DNA of 64,000 nucleotides from Marinobacter nanhaiticus D15-8W. Lineage in GTDB: Bacteria > Pseudomonadota > Gammaproteobacteria > Pseudomonadales > Oleiphilaceae. This document shows positions 1-8,270 of this stretch, piece after piece. The stretch spans positions 3,968,001 through 4,032,000 of the forward strand of contig NZ_AP028878.1 in assembly GCF_036511935.1 (NCBI RefSeq), read 5' to 3'. The stretch's first letter is position 1; each line of letters begins with the position of its first letter. The notes under the pieces are model-generated. The model worked only from the letters and a program-made list of their open reading frames with translations. It searched no databases and was not told the DNA's origin. Both the position numbers and the translations under genes were made by a program.

Positions 1-609
1 CCCCTTGGCCATGGCGCGCTCATTGGCCATCAGATTGGCGTGAGAGACCATCACCCCTTTGGGAGCCGAGGTCGAGCCGGAGGTGTATTGCAGGAAAGCC
101 AGGTCGTTCTGATCGATGCGGTGGGGCTGCAATGCCTCCCGATAGTCCAGGGGCACCCGATCTACCGCAATCAACTGGCCCTCTTTTGGTAGTAGTGACT
201 GGAGCTGCTGCTGGTAGCGATCCAGGTCCGCCACCAGCCCAAATACTGCTTTGGGCTTGGCATCACGAATGATCCCCGCCAGCCGGTCCAGGTAGGCCTG
301 ACGGTTATTTTCCGGCGGGAATGCAGGTACGGCGATCGCGCCAGCCTGGAAGCAACTAAAAAACGCCGCCGCAAAGTCGGGCCCGCTGGGCAGCATCAGC
401 AAACAACGCTCACCCGCGACCGGCCCCAGGTGGGATTGAAGGTAGCCCGCCAGCGCCCGGGCCTGTCGATGCAGAACGCCGTAGGTGGTGATGTCGGGCG
501 ACTCGTTGTCCTGCACGATATGACGGATTACCGCCGCATCGGGGCGCTCCTCGGCATGGAAGGACAGTACATCGGCAAAATTCCGGAAGGAGTGCGGGTC
601 AAAGCTCAT
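1..609 (-). CDS. Fatty acyl-AMP ligase (FAAL) start module of a PvdL-like siderophore NRPS, N-terminal part
   Basis: The first 203 residues of an adenylate-forming enzyme run off the left edge of the window. The motif YTSGSTSAPKG (about residues 174-184) is the ATP/AMP-binding P-loop of the family, and the text around it and around MLPSGPDFAAAFF (about 72-84) closely resembles the N-terminal acyl-AMP ligase domain of PvdL. Such domains activate a fatty acid and load it on a carrier protein to start an acylated peptide. The ATG at 609 has AGGTGAG just upstream. It lies 80 bp downstream of the ornithine N5-monooxygenase gene on the same strand, so the two are probably one operon for an acyl-peptide siderophore. 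Whether the frame continues into condensation and adenylation modules cannot be seen. A stand-alone FAAL is the alternative. Confidence 0.82.
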   Translation of the reverse strand, partial: MSFDPHSFRNFADVLSFHAEERPDAAVIRHIVQDNESPDITTYGVLHRQARALAGYLQSHLGPVAGERCLLMLPSGPDFAAAFFSCFQAGAIAVPAFPPENNRQAYLDRLAGIIRDAKPKAVFGLVADLDRYQQQLQSLLPKEGQLIAVDRVPLDYREALQPHRIDQNDLAFLQYTSGSTSAPKGVMVSHANLMANERAMAKG

Positions 610-689
610 GGTCTCACCTGCCAGCAAAGGTCAAAAAAGCGCAATCCGGCGCCGTCGAGCGACGCCCCAAGTCCAATGTGGGGAAAGCG

Positions 690-2003
690 TTACAGCGCGG
701 ATGTCAGCCGGGTTTCGCGCTCGGTGCGCACCTGCGGCTCGACGGATCGGCCCAGGAAGATCGATTCGAGGATCTCCTGGGAACGCACCGCCAGGACCGA
801 TAGCAGCGTGTCGCTCAGGCCATGGCTGACTTCACAACAGCCCTGCAGGTAGATGCGCGATTCGCTGTTACGCAGGCGCAGGCGGTAGTTGCGGTCCGGG
901 GTGAAGCTTTCCAGGTGGTCGCCCAACCCAGCCAGCAACTCGTGGTGCTGGTCCCGGCGATAACCGGTGGCGAGGACCACGGCGTCGAAGCCCTGCTCGC
1001 TGTGGCTGTCGTCCGCCAGGTCGCGCAGGGTCAGGTGGAGGCCACCCTCGCCCGTCTCGACTCTCGCGACTTCGCGACGAGGCAGCATCTGGTGGCGCTC
1101 TTCGCGGCGGAGTTTCTGCAGGTAGAACATCTGGTAGATGCGTTCGATCAGTTCCAGATCCACGACTGCGTAGTTGGTGTTGCGGAACTCAGTCAGCAGT
1201 TCGTGGCGACGGGCTTCGGGCTGCTGAAATATCTGATCGATGAAGGACGGGTTGAAAATTTCGTTGACGAAGGGACTATCGTCGGAAGGCTTGAGCGCGG
1301 TGCCACGCAGGATCATGGATGCATCAACGTGAGGGAAGCGGTTGGTGATATCTTCAAAGATCTCCGCAGCGCTCTGGCCGCCGCCGACTACCGCAACCCG
1401 GGCTCTTCGCCCGCTATCCGCCAACAACGTTTCAATACGACCGCGATACTGGGACGAATGCAGGATGCGTGGATCGTTGATGCCCTCAAATGCCTGCGGC
1501 ACCTGGGGCTCACCTCCCATCCCAAGCACAAGGTTACGGGCGCGGCGGCGCTGGATTTCGCCATTCTTGTCGCGGGACAGTACTTCCATTCCCGTCAGCT
1601 TGCCGCCCTCGATCAACGGCTCCACGGACTGGACGCTCTGACCGTAATGCACTTGGTCCTCGAACTTGGATGCCGCCCAGCTCAGGTAGTCGTTGTATTC
1701 CTCTCGGGTGGGGAAAAAGGTCTGGATGTTGATGAAATCCTCCAGCCGGCCCTGCTCCATCAGGTAGTTGATGAAGGTGAAGCGACTCTGGGGATTACGC
1801 AGGGTGGCCAGATCCTTCAGAAATGAGATCTGCATAGTGGAGCCATCGATCAGCATACCTTCATGCCAGGCGAACGCAGGCTTGCGCTCCAGAAAGCACA
1901 CATCGGGCGACCGCACGCCCTGGGCAAACTCCTGGGTGGCTATCGCCAGGGCCAGATTCGACGGGCCGAACCCGACGCCAACATAGTCATGGATGTGGCT
2001 CAT
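690..2003 (-). CDS. pvdA: L-ornithine N5-monooxygenase (PvdA family), siderophore biosynthesis
   Basis: This 437-residue flavoprotein hydroxylates the side-chain amine of ornithine (less likely lysine), giving the hydroxamate iron ligand of a peptide siderophore. The FAD-binding motif GVGFGPSNLALA is at residues 8-19. QISFLKDLATLRNP, the NADPH-binding VVGGGQSAAE (about 215-225), DDSPFVNE, NTNYAVVD and the C-terminal LATGYRR and HGLSDTLLSVLAVRS blocks all match PvdA in order. An upstream in-frame start would add 35 unrelated residues. The ATG at 2003 was chosen because it begins MSHIHDYVGVGFG like the family and follows a GGAG/AAAGGTG ribosome-binding region. A Fur-box-like sequence lies about 90-110 bp upstream, so iron repression is expected. 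PvdA-type rather than IucD-type is favoured by the whole-length resemblance. Confidence 0.92.
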   Translation of the reverse strand: MSHIHDYVGVGFGPSNLALAIATQEFAQGVRSPDVCFLERKPAFAWHEGMLIDGSTMQISFLKDLATLRNPQSRFTFINYLMEQGRLEDFINIQTFFPTREEYNDYLSWAASKFEDQVHYGQSVQSVEPLIEGGKLTGMEVLSRDKNGEIQRRRARNLVLGMGGEPQVPQAFEGINDPRILHSSQYRGRIETLLADSGRRARVAVVGGGQSAAEIFEDITNRFPHVDASMILRGTALKPSDDSPFVNEIFNPSFIDQIFQQPEARRHELLTEFRNTNYAVVDLELIERIYQMFYLQKLRREERHQMLPRREVARVETGEGGLHLTLRDLADDSHSEQGFDAVVLATGYRRDQHHELLAGLGDHLESFTPDRNYRLRLRNSESRIYLQGCCEVSHGLSDTLLSVLAVRSQEILESIFLGRSVEPQVRTERETRLTSAL

Positions 2004-2093
2004 CACCTTTCTCCCGTGGTCATCATCTGTTTGAGGGTCCCTCGCTATGCCGCCACTTTTGTTAAACCTCAAAACCGAGGCGCCGGCCGCAAA

Positions 2094-2112
2094 GCAAACA
2101 ATTCTCATTTAC
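2094..2112 (-). promoter_or_regulatory. Putative Fur box upstream of the ornithine monooxygenase gene
   Basis: The minus-strand 19-mer GTAAATGAGAATTGTTTGC agrees with the Fur consensus GATAATGATAATCATTATC at 12 of 19 positions. It sits about 90 bp before the ATG at 2003. The TAAAT at its left end could also be the -35 element of a PvdS-type promoter, but the CGT expected about 16-17 bases downstream reads CGG. Confidence 0.55.
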
Positions 2113-2188
2113 AGACGTATTGGGGATGCAGGTGTTTAAGGGGTTTTGTGAAGGTTTGGTGATTTTTTCGGGGAGGCGGGTTGGGGCT

Positions 2189-2321
2189 GAAGCGAATGAC
2201 CACCGCCGCCTGAAGCGAATGACCACCGCCGCTTTCGGCGCCCTGGAGGGCCATCCGTGGCCCGCCATGGCGCTCGGGGACATCCTTGTCCCCTGCTTCA
2301 GCGACGGCGGCCATTCGCTTC
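2189..2321. repeat. Three-copy 21-bp repeat: two direct copies and one inverted
   Basis: A 21-base unit starting GAAGCGAATGACC and ending CGCCGC occurs exactly at 2189-2209 and again at 2212-2232. An inverted copy with two mismatches lies at 2301-2321. The arrangement could fold into a large hairpin in the spacer between the monooxygenase promoter and the ABC transporter gene. No convincing gene was seen in it. Confidence 0.7.
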
Positions 2322-2383
2322 GATTTGGGCTTTGGTGAATATTCCTCCCGCCAAATGAGACTTGGTCATTGAGCTGCATGATG

Positions 2384-2483
2384 GCAGCCCTGCGGGCTGC
2401 TCCGAAGCTGAAGCGTCGGCTACATTTTACGTATAACTCGAGTGTGTAGCAGAAGCTTCAGCTTCTGAGGCGCCGCAGGCGCC
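2384..2483. repeat. REP-like doublet of two inverted units
   Basis: Two related units of about 40 bases face each other. The plus-strand unit is 2445-2483, beginning TGTAGCAGAAGCTTCAGCTT. The minus-strand unit is 2424-2384, beginning TGTAGCCGACGCTTCAGCTT. Each unit ends in a small GC-rich palindrome (GGCGCCGCAGGCGCC and GCAGCCCGCAGGGCTGC). The exact inverted arms 2404-2414 and 2455-2465 bring the units together. This is the architecture of bacterial REP/BIME elements. It lies just after the ABC transporter gene, where it could also stabilise or end that transcript. Confidence 0.7.
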
Positions 2484-2519
2484 CGCCTCCTACCGCCTCC
2501 AAATCATCCACGTGCAAAA

Positions 2520-4190
2520 CTAATCGGCATGACTCACTGCCCGCAACGCATCATGACTTGCCTGCCTGCGCTGCTCGCCGGTCAATTCCATCAAACGCCC
2601 GCCATCCATCTTCAACAGGCGATCGGCCTGGTCGAAATAATGGTCGTCGTGCGTGATCGCGAACACCGTCTTGCCCTTGGCTTTCATCATCGGCAGCAAT
2701 TCTCGGTAGAACAGGCGCCGGAACAGCGGGTCCTGGTCAGCCGCCCATTCGTCCAGTAGCAGGATGTCCCGCTGCTCCAGCAAAGCGAGCAAAAGCGCCA
2801 GTCGCTTTCGCTGGCCCTGTGACAGCCGGGTGTCCTTGATCCGCCCCTTGTCGATCTGGGCCTTTTCCAGCATGTGGAGGCGATCGAGCCAGTACTCCAC
2901 TTCTTGTTGCTGCGCGTCCGCGCCATCCTCGGTGATCAGTTGGTCGAAGAGGTAAAAATCGGTGAACACCGAGGCGAACAGTCGGCGATAACTGACCCAG
3001 CGCTCTCCTTCCATGGATTCGCCATCGAGCAACACGCGACCGGACTGGGGCAGATACAGCCCCGACAACAACCGCGCCAGGGTGGACTTACCGCTACCGT
3101 TACCACCGACAAGGAAGACCACTTCACCGCGACGCAACGTCATGTCCACCGGCCCCACGCCGAAACCGCGCTCGTCCTCCTGGCCCGGATAGCCATACTC
3201 CACGCCTTCAAGCTCAAGCGTCTGCCACTTGCCGTTAGGGTTATGCTGGGGTTGCTCAAAACCCGGCTGATACTCAGCCAAGGCCAACGTATCCAGTTTT
3301 TTCAGTGACACCTTTGCCGACATCAGTGCCGGCAGTGAGGCCACCGCAGACACCAACGGCGTTCGCAGGAAGAGGATCGTGAGCGCGTAGGTTGAGGCGA
3401 TAGCCGTGCTGGCCCAACCCAAACCATTCGCGAGGTAGTAAACCAGCCCGATCGTGCCCAGCACCATAATATTGGCCCAATTACTGGCGATGCTGTGAAA
3501 CCGGTCCGCCAGCGTCACATGGTTGCGGTATGTTTCGGCGCTCTGGTCGAATTCCTCGTCGTAGTAGCGCCGCGCCCGGTCGCGGTTCAGGGTAAGCTCC
3601 TTTCGCCCCTCGATCGCCGCTTCGTAATCCTGGTAAATGCGGTCCTCGGATTCCCGCAATTGTTGCAGGTGATGGCTGAGCCGGGTCACCAGCAGCCAGC
3701 CGACGCCCACGGTGACGCCCATCCACAGCAAGGTCATGCCGAACAACGGCAATGACAGCACAGCCAGATAGACAAACGCGGCCACGCTAAGTCCGAGGCC
3801 ATAAATAAGCTGTGGCAGGTTAACGAACGCCAGGGTGATATTGCGGATATCGCTGGACAGACTGGCGAGGATATTAGCCCCGCCGATGGCCTCCAGACGC
3901 TCGATGCTGGTATCCAGCACCCGCTTCACCAGGCCACGACGCATGCTGTAGACGAAGCGGTGGCCAAGGGCGGTCAGCGCGATCTGTGCCCAGGCGGCCA
4001 GCACCAAAAGCGCGACCAACAGTGCCCCGAACTGCCAGAGCAATCCGTCGATCTCGCCAGTGGCGGACACCATGCGCTGGTTGATAAAGGCGATCACGCC
4101 GACGCTCAGGAGCGCACTGAGCAGGCTCAAGAAAAGCGAAAATGACAGCGCGCCAGGGTTGTGGCTGAAGATTAAACGGATCAATCGCAT
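2520..4190 (-). CDS. pvdE: Cyclic-peptide-type ABC exporter, fused permease and ATPase (PvdE/SyrD family)
   Basis: A 556-residue protein with an N-terminal six-helix membrane domain (about residues 1-310) and a C-terminal ATPase domain. Walker A GGNGSGKST is near 360-368, the signature LSQGQRKRL near 455 and Walker B ILLLDEWAADQDP near 474. The DEWAADQDP extension is typical of PvdE/SyrD/YojI transporters, which move a peptide siderophore precursor across the inner membrane. The ATG at 4190 was preferred over an upstream frame start at 4232. It begins at the first transmembrane segment, has AGGGA eight bases upstream and follows the stop of the sigma-factor gene by 22 bp, so the two are probably cotranscribed. 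A REP-like doublet follows the stop. Confidence 0.88.
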   Translation of the reverse strand: MRLIRLIFSHNPGALSFSLFLSLLSALLSVGVIAFINQRMVSATGEIDGLLWQFGALLVALLVLAAWAQIALTALGHRFVYSMRRGLVKRVLDTSIERLEAIGGANILASLSSDIRNITLAFVNLPQLIYGLGLSVAAFVYLAVLSLPLFGMTLLWMGVTVGVGWLLVTRLSHHLQQLRESEDRIYQDYEAAIEGRKELTLNRDRARRYYDEEFDQSAETYRNHVTLADRFHSIASNWANIMVLGTIGLVYYLANGLGWASTAIASTYALTILFLRTPLVSAVASLPALMSAKVSLKKLDTLALAEYQPGFEQPQHNPNGKWQTLELEGVEYGYPGQEDERGFGVGPVDMTLRRGEVVFLVGGNGSGKSTLARLLSGLYLPQSGRVLLDGESMEGERWVSYRRLFASVFTDFYLFDQLITEDGADAQQQEVEYWLDRLHMLEKAQIDKGRIKDTRLSQGQRKRLALLLALLEQRDILLLDEWAADQDPLFRRLFYRELLPMMKAKGKTVFAITHDDHYFDQADRLLKMDGGRLMELTGEQRRQASHDALRAVSHAD

Positions 4191-4212
4191 TGCGGACGTC
4201 CCTGTTCGAGCC

Positions 4213-4806
4213 TCAGGCCGTGTGGCCGGCATTCAGTTTGGATTGGCAGTGCGCCAGCGTGTCGCGCAGCATGAAGTTCACCAGCGTCGGCGACACGCCC
4301 AACTCGCGCGCCACATCCCGCTGGGTATGCCCTTCGACGCGGCTAAGCACCAGTGCTTTCTGCATGCGCGCCGGCAATTCCGCCAACGCCGACAGCACAT
4401 GCTGCAACGCGTCGGCACCGATCAACCGCTGCTCCGGCGAGGCCGAAGGCGGCGCGGGTTCCTGCTCCATCATCGTATCGCAGGCACTATGACGCTTCTC
4501 GAGGGCCAACCGACGCAGACGATCGATCGCCAGATTACGCACCACACGGAACAGGAACTTCCCCTCGTCGCGAACGCCCTGTCCCGTGCCCTGCTCCCAA
4601 AGTTTGAGGAACGCATCCTGCACCACGTCTTCCGCCCGCGTGCGGCAGCCCATGAGGGCCTGGGCCGAGTCGATCAGCGGCCGTTCGTGTTGCCGATAGG
4701 CCGCCAAGAGCCGATGACGTTGTGCATGAAGATCTGAATTCTCGACTGCCCGCAGTGCAACCGGGCTTGCCGTTCGATATGCCAGTTCTTGCCGATATGA
4801 ACCCAT
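4213..4806 (-). CDS. ECF sigma factor, PvdS-like iron-starvation type
   Basis: A 197-residue sigma-70 family protein with a region 2 segment RAEDVVQDAFLKLWE followed by FRVVRNLAIDRLRR, and a region 4 helix-turn-helix. The C-terminal block ELGVSPTLVNFMLRDTLAHC is almost the same as that of PvdS. PvdS-type factors direct RNA polymerase to siderophore genes under iron limitation. The start is uncertain: ATG at 4806 is given, but TTG at 4890 has a good GGGAG seven bases upstream and would add 28 residues. A perfect Fur palindrome 120 bp upstream strongly suggests Fur repression. The gene directly precedes the exporter. No anti-sigma factor or outer-membrane receptor is visible here, which fits PvdS more than FecI. 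Confidence 0.85.
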   Translation of the reverse strand: MGSYRQELAYRTASPVALRAVENSDLHAQRHRLLAAYRQHERPLIDSAQALMGCRTRAEDVVQDAFLKLWEQGTGQGVRDEGKFLFRVVRNLAIDRLRRLALEKRHSACDTMMEQEPAPPSASPEQRLIGADALQHVLSALAELPARMQKALVLSRVEGHTQRDVARELGVSPTLVNFMLRDTLAHCQSKLNAGHTA

Positions 4807-4926
4807 AATCAACCATCCGTGGGTTGTTGAGGACGCCGGGAAGTCCATTTGCAGCAAAGAGCGGCGCTGAGACCGACGCCCGACCTGCAAACCAACACTC
4901 CCGGGTACCTTTGTTTATTTTCAACG

Positions 4927-4945
4927 AATGATAATTATTATCATT
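4927..4945 (-). promoter_or_regulatory. Fur box of the sigma-factor gene
   Basis: The 19-base sequence AATGATAATTATTATCATT is a perfect 9-1-9 palindrome close to the Fur consensus. It lies 120 bp upstream of the given sigma-factor start, or 36 bp upstream of the alternative TTG start at 4890. This is the clearest regulatory site in the window. Confidence 0.92.
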
Positions 4946-5092
4946 TAAATTTATTTTACAATCTGTAGTCAAGTTCGTGACACCGGCGAGACGGAAGAAG
5001 AGGATGTTTCCGTTATTCAGAGGGGGTTGACAGCTTCCGCCAAAATCCAGAGAATACGCGCCTCGTTGGGAGCGCTACGTTCCAGACGAGAT

Positions 5093-5169
5093 GGCAAGGT
5101 AGCTCAGCTGGTTAGAGCACAGCACTCATAATGCTGGGGTCGGCGGTTCGATTCCGCCCCTTGCTACCA
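5093..5169 (+). tRNA. tRNA-Met (anticodon CAT), elongator type
   Basis: A 77-nt cloverleaf. The acceptor GGCAAGG pairs with CCTTGCT (with a G-T end pair), the D arm contains AGCTCAGCTGGTTAGAGC, the anticodon loop CTCATAA has CAT at 5127-5129, and the T arm contains GGTTCGATTCC. CCA is encoded. Loop sequences match the elongator methionine tRNA rather than the initiator. Confidence 0.95.
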
Positions 5170-5184
5170 GTATTTGTAATAGAA

Positions 5185-5214
5185 AAGGCTCATGCACAAG
5201 CATGGGCCTTTTTT
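5185..5214 (+). terminator. Rho-independent terminator of tRNA-Met
   Basis: The stem AAGGCTCATGC / GCATGGGCCTT has an ACAA loop and is followed by a T-run, starting 15 bases after the tRNA. Confidence 0.9.
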
Positions 5215-5249
5215 ATTACCTAAAACTCCGTACTAGGGACGGAAGCGAA

Positions 5250-5339
5250 CCGCCGAAGGCGGGTCGACCGAGCATGCAACGCATGCGAAGGAACGTCGGA
5301 GCGTAGCGACGACGGCCCGAAGGGCGAGGGCCAAGGCCC
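5250..5339. repeat. Five-hairpin structured element downstream of tRNA-Met
   Basis: Five small perfect hairpins follow one another: CCGCC-GAA-GGCGG (5250-5262), GCATGC-AAC-GCATGC (5272-5286), CGTCG/CGACG (5294-5311), GCCC-GAA-GGGC (5315-5325) and GGGCC-AA-GGCCC (5328-5339). No protein-coding potential is convincing. The element looks like a dispersed palindromic repeat or a structured RNA. Confidence 0.6.
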
Positions 5340-5477
5340 GAGTAATCCGCCCGTCTCGAAAACTCGAGCTGATTGTTGCTCGCCGTGTATGAAGGAGCGC
5401 GCCAGGCCTGCCCCTTTTAGCGGCAATGTTGACCCTACGCTAACTCCCCTAACGCATTTCTCTAGGCGCCCTACTCC

Positions 5478-5600
5478 CTAAAACGCCGACATATAAATTG
5501 CCCGCTTGAAATTCGCAGCAACCTGAACCCGGCATGCCATTCCATTAAAGGGGGCCCAGTTCAGGTCTCTGATGCTTTGGGCAAGTTCGTCGTCTATCAT
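5478..5600 (-). CDS. Possible 40-residue protein or gene remnant
   Basis: A short frame from ATG at 5600 reads MIDDELAQSIRDLNWAPFNG and continues for another 20 residues to a TAG at 5478. Its composition looks protein-like, but there is no clear ribosome-binding site and I do not recognise the family. It is back to back with the fragment at 5614-5781, so both may be remains of a decayed gene pair. It also carries the inverted repeat ACCTGAAC/GTTCAGGT (5521-5528 and 5559-5566), which could favour a non-coding reading. Confidence 0.25.
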   Translation of the reverse strand: MIDDELAQSIRDLNWAPFNGMACRVQVAANFKRAIYMSAF

Positions 5601-5613
5601 GGTCAATATATGA

Positions 5614-5781
5614 AACAAGCCCGAGCGGGAACTAAAGACAGAAGAGATAGAGGCGGTAATCGAGCTCTATCCTCAATACGCCCTGTGGATTGCTTCAGGA
5701 AAGATCGCATCAGAGATTGGGCAAACCAGCCCTGAATACGATGAGGTCCACTCAAAGTTAGACAGTCACGCCGAGGGATAG
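5614..5781 (+). pseudogene. C-terminal fragment of a small regulator-like protein
   Basis: An open stretch of 55 codons directly after an in-frame TGA (5611-5613) encodes ELYPQYALWIASGKIASEIG and then QTSPEYDE before TAG at 5781. This wording resembles the C-terminal tail of small XRE-type helix-turn-helix proteins that read YALW-(I/L)-ASG and GQTSPEY. No DNA-binding part is present upstream and there is no suitable start. It is therefore called a truncated remnant. The family assignment is from memory and moderate. Confidence 0.5.
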
Positions 5782-5928
5782 CAGTCACTAAACAGGTTTT
5801 GGAAAGGTGGTTCCAGAATCGGCAAGGCGAGTCATAAAACTTCGTTATGTTTAAGCATATAAAAAATAAATATGCTCCGAGTAGGCTAAGTTAGTTCAAC
5901 AATAACCAAAAACAGCGAAGGAGCAATC

Positions 5929-8086
5929 ATGCCCGATAATGCGCGACTTGAAAAAGATATTTTTCTTGAATTATCAGAGCTTTGCGCCTCTCCCGGCTAC
6001 ATCCATGCCATCGCAGCGATTTGCTTTAGAGACAATACAATTAGATATAGCGACAAACTTACCGGCGACCATCTAAGTCATTTTTTTTCACAGGAAAGAT
6101 TAATAAGAACCGAAATTTCCACGTTAATTGGATTGATGTGCAAAAATGAATTTAGTTCGGAGCACTTTGAGCCAGAAAAATCGATGAATATATAGCAAAA
6201 ACTGATCAACTTCTTTTAGAACTTCACCACTCGATGCTAGCATCACCACTTAAAGAAGTTGAAGAAGAAACGCTAATAAACAACCTTTCTAACGACAACG
6301 CACGGCATATGAGAGAGGCAATTTTATATGCCGGAGAGTCTGCATTTTTATTTCAGTATACGAATTTCTCCAAGCAAAAATATAAAAAAGATTCTGCGTG
6401 GCTTAAATTACATAAAGGATTCACAGCTTCAGAGGCGGCCGAATTAATAGACTCGATCAAAAAAATAATAAATAAAAAAATGCCACAGATAGTAAAATCA
6501 TTCAAATCAAAGCCACCCGACGAATGGAAAATACTTCCCGCATATTGCTTCACTAGCGACGAACTATCAAACGAATCTGCTATCGAGAAGAAAGTAGTCG
6601 ACTGCTTTCTATCCTCATTTTCGACAACGGAAAAAATAAAAAATTTTAACGCGCTAGACGATTTCAATCCAACAAACGTAGCACCAATAATTAAACTCGA
6701 CGACGAAACTTTTTGTCTTTTTCAGCTTTATAGCTTGTGCGAGTCTCTTTATGAATCGCCTTTCTTTTGGTTTCAAAGCGATAGTCAGTATTTTGAAACC
6801 GCAATGAAAAATAGAGGGGACTTTACTGAAGACTTTACAACAGCCAGGCTTACGGAGGTATTTGGCTCAAGGACAAATCGAGTAAACACCAACGTGATAT
6901 TGAAGAAAGGAAAAGATATAGTTGGTGAAGTAGATGTTCTTGCCACATATGGTGATCGACTTATCGTTGTACAGGCAAAATCTAAAAAATTAACGATCGC
7001 TGCAAGAAAAGGAAACGACAACGCACTTAATTCGGACTTTAAAAATTCAGTGCAAAAGCCTATGACCAAGCTTTCGATTGCGCTGAAAAGCTTACGGATC
7101 AAAGTGTCAAGGCATACTCTAAAGACGGAAAGCGAATCATATTGGCAAGAGAGCCAAAAGAGATATATCCAATTTGCATTACTTCTGAACACTACCCAGC
7201 CCTGACAGCACAAGCGAGAGAGTTCTTAACATCCAAAAGGACCAAAACAATAAAGCCTCCTTTTATTATGGATGTCTTTCTGCTAGACGTGATGTGTGAA
7301 ATGCTTAATTCACCGCTCTACTTGTTAAGCTATATAAAACGTAGAGTTGACTATTCGGATCTTATCACCACAGCTAGCGAGCTTCCGATATTGTCATATC
7401 ATCTACAAAATAACCTTTGGTTTAATAAAGAATATGATCTAGTTTATCTTCAGGAAGATATTACGGCTGATCTAGACGTCGCTATGCTTGCTAGATACGA
7501 AGGTATCGAAGGAGACAAAACACCAGCCGGTATCTTAACAGTTTATCAAGGCACGTATTTTGAAAACTTGATAGACGAAATAAACCATATAGAGAATCCG
7601 GCTGTTATAGCACTTGGATTTCAGCTACTAGAGCTTGATGGAAAAACTGTAGGTATAATAAATAGAGCAGTCGGGGAGTTATCTAGGCGGAGCTTATCCG
7701 ACAATAAAAATCACGACTTCACACTCGCAGGATATGATAATTTTGGAGGGTTAACTATACATTGCAACCTGAGAAATAGCGAAGATGCCAGACGACATCT
7801 AGTTCAACACTGTGAGTTGAGAAAATATAGTGAGAGATCCGATGACTGGTTCGGCATCTGCCTTAACCCTAGAACCTTAAAAATAAGATTCGGACTGAGG
7901 TTGAATGAACCATGGACTCGCTCGGACGAGATGGACAAAGCAACAGAAAACATGGCAAAGCCGCAAAAAATAAAATACAGAGATGGACCTAGTTTCTCAA
8001 CCATGTACACGAGAGCCAAGAAGATCGGACGAAACTCACCTTGCCCTTGTGGCAGTGGGAAAAAATACAAAAAATGTTGTTTGTGA
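5929..8086 (+). pseudogene. PD-(D/E)XK nuclease-like protein with C-terminal SEC-C zinc motif, split by two frameshifts
   Basis: Three overlapping frames make one protein of about 719 residues. Part one runs 5929-6195 from an ATG with GAAGGAG upstream and starts MPDNARLEKDIFLELSELCA. Shifting back one base in the A-run 6176-6180 joins it to the second frame (through IDEYIAKTDQLLLELHHS, open to 7205). Shifting back one base again in the A-run 7054-7057 joins it to the third frame through AYDQAFDCAEKLTDQSVKAY, ending at 8086. The middle part has a nuclease-like GEVDVLATYGDRLIVVQAKS core (D and QxK residues). The end NSPCPCGSGKKYKKCC is a SEC-C metal-binding motif. The gene is visibly more A+T-rich than its neighbours, suggesting transfer. 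Both breaks are single missing A bases in homopolymers, so either decay or sequencing error is possible. Defence against foreign DNA is a guess from domain type. Confidence 0.8.
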
Positions 8087-8270
8087 CGATAAGGATTACT
8101 TAAATCCGGGACTGCTTTGTTTTTAAAGCCCCGTGCTCAATAATTTGCGCGATCGCGTACACGCACTGTCACGCATGCATCATTCTCTCTGCAACATGCC
8201 GAATTAAAATACAAATATTGGTTATATTTAAATTTAACACTTTAAGTTGAGAGCCAAAATAAATCCGTAA

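Noticed and set aside
822..1826. 334-residue plus-strand frame opposite the ornithine monooxygenase gene
   Set aside because: It is the antisense shadow of a clear PvdA homologue in GC-rich DNA. No family resemblance and no ribosome-binding site.
2062..2379. Arg- and Pro-rich minus-strand frame in the siderophore spacer
   Set aside because: It spans repeat copies and the Fur-like site. Composition is like repeat DNA, with no family.
5145..5169. Attachment-site duplicate of the tRNA-Met 3' end
   Set aside because: By eye I found no second copy of the last 20 or so tRNA bases in the accessory region, so no att site is claimed.
6176..7057. Programmed -1 ribosomal frameshifting to make the SEC-C protein
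   Set aside because: Neither site has a canonical X XXY YYZ heptamer. Slipped P-site codons would mispair. Simple loss of one A in each run explains the data better.
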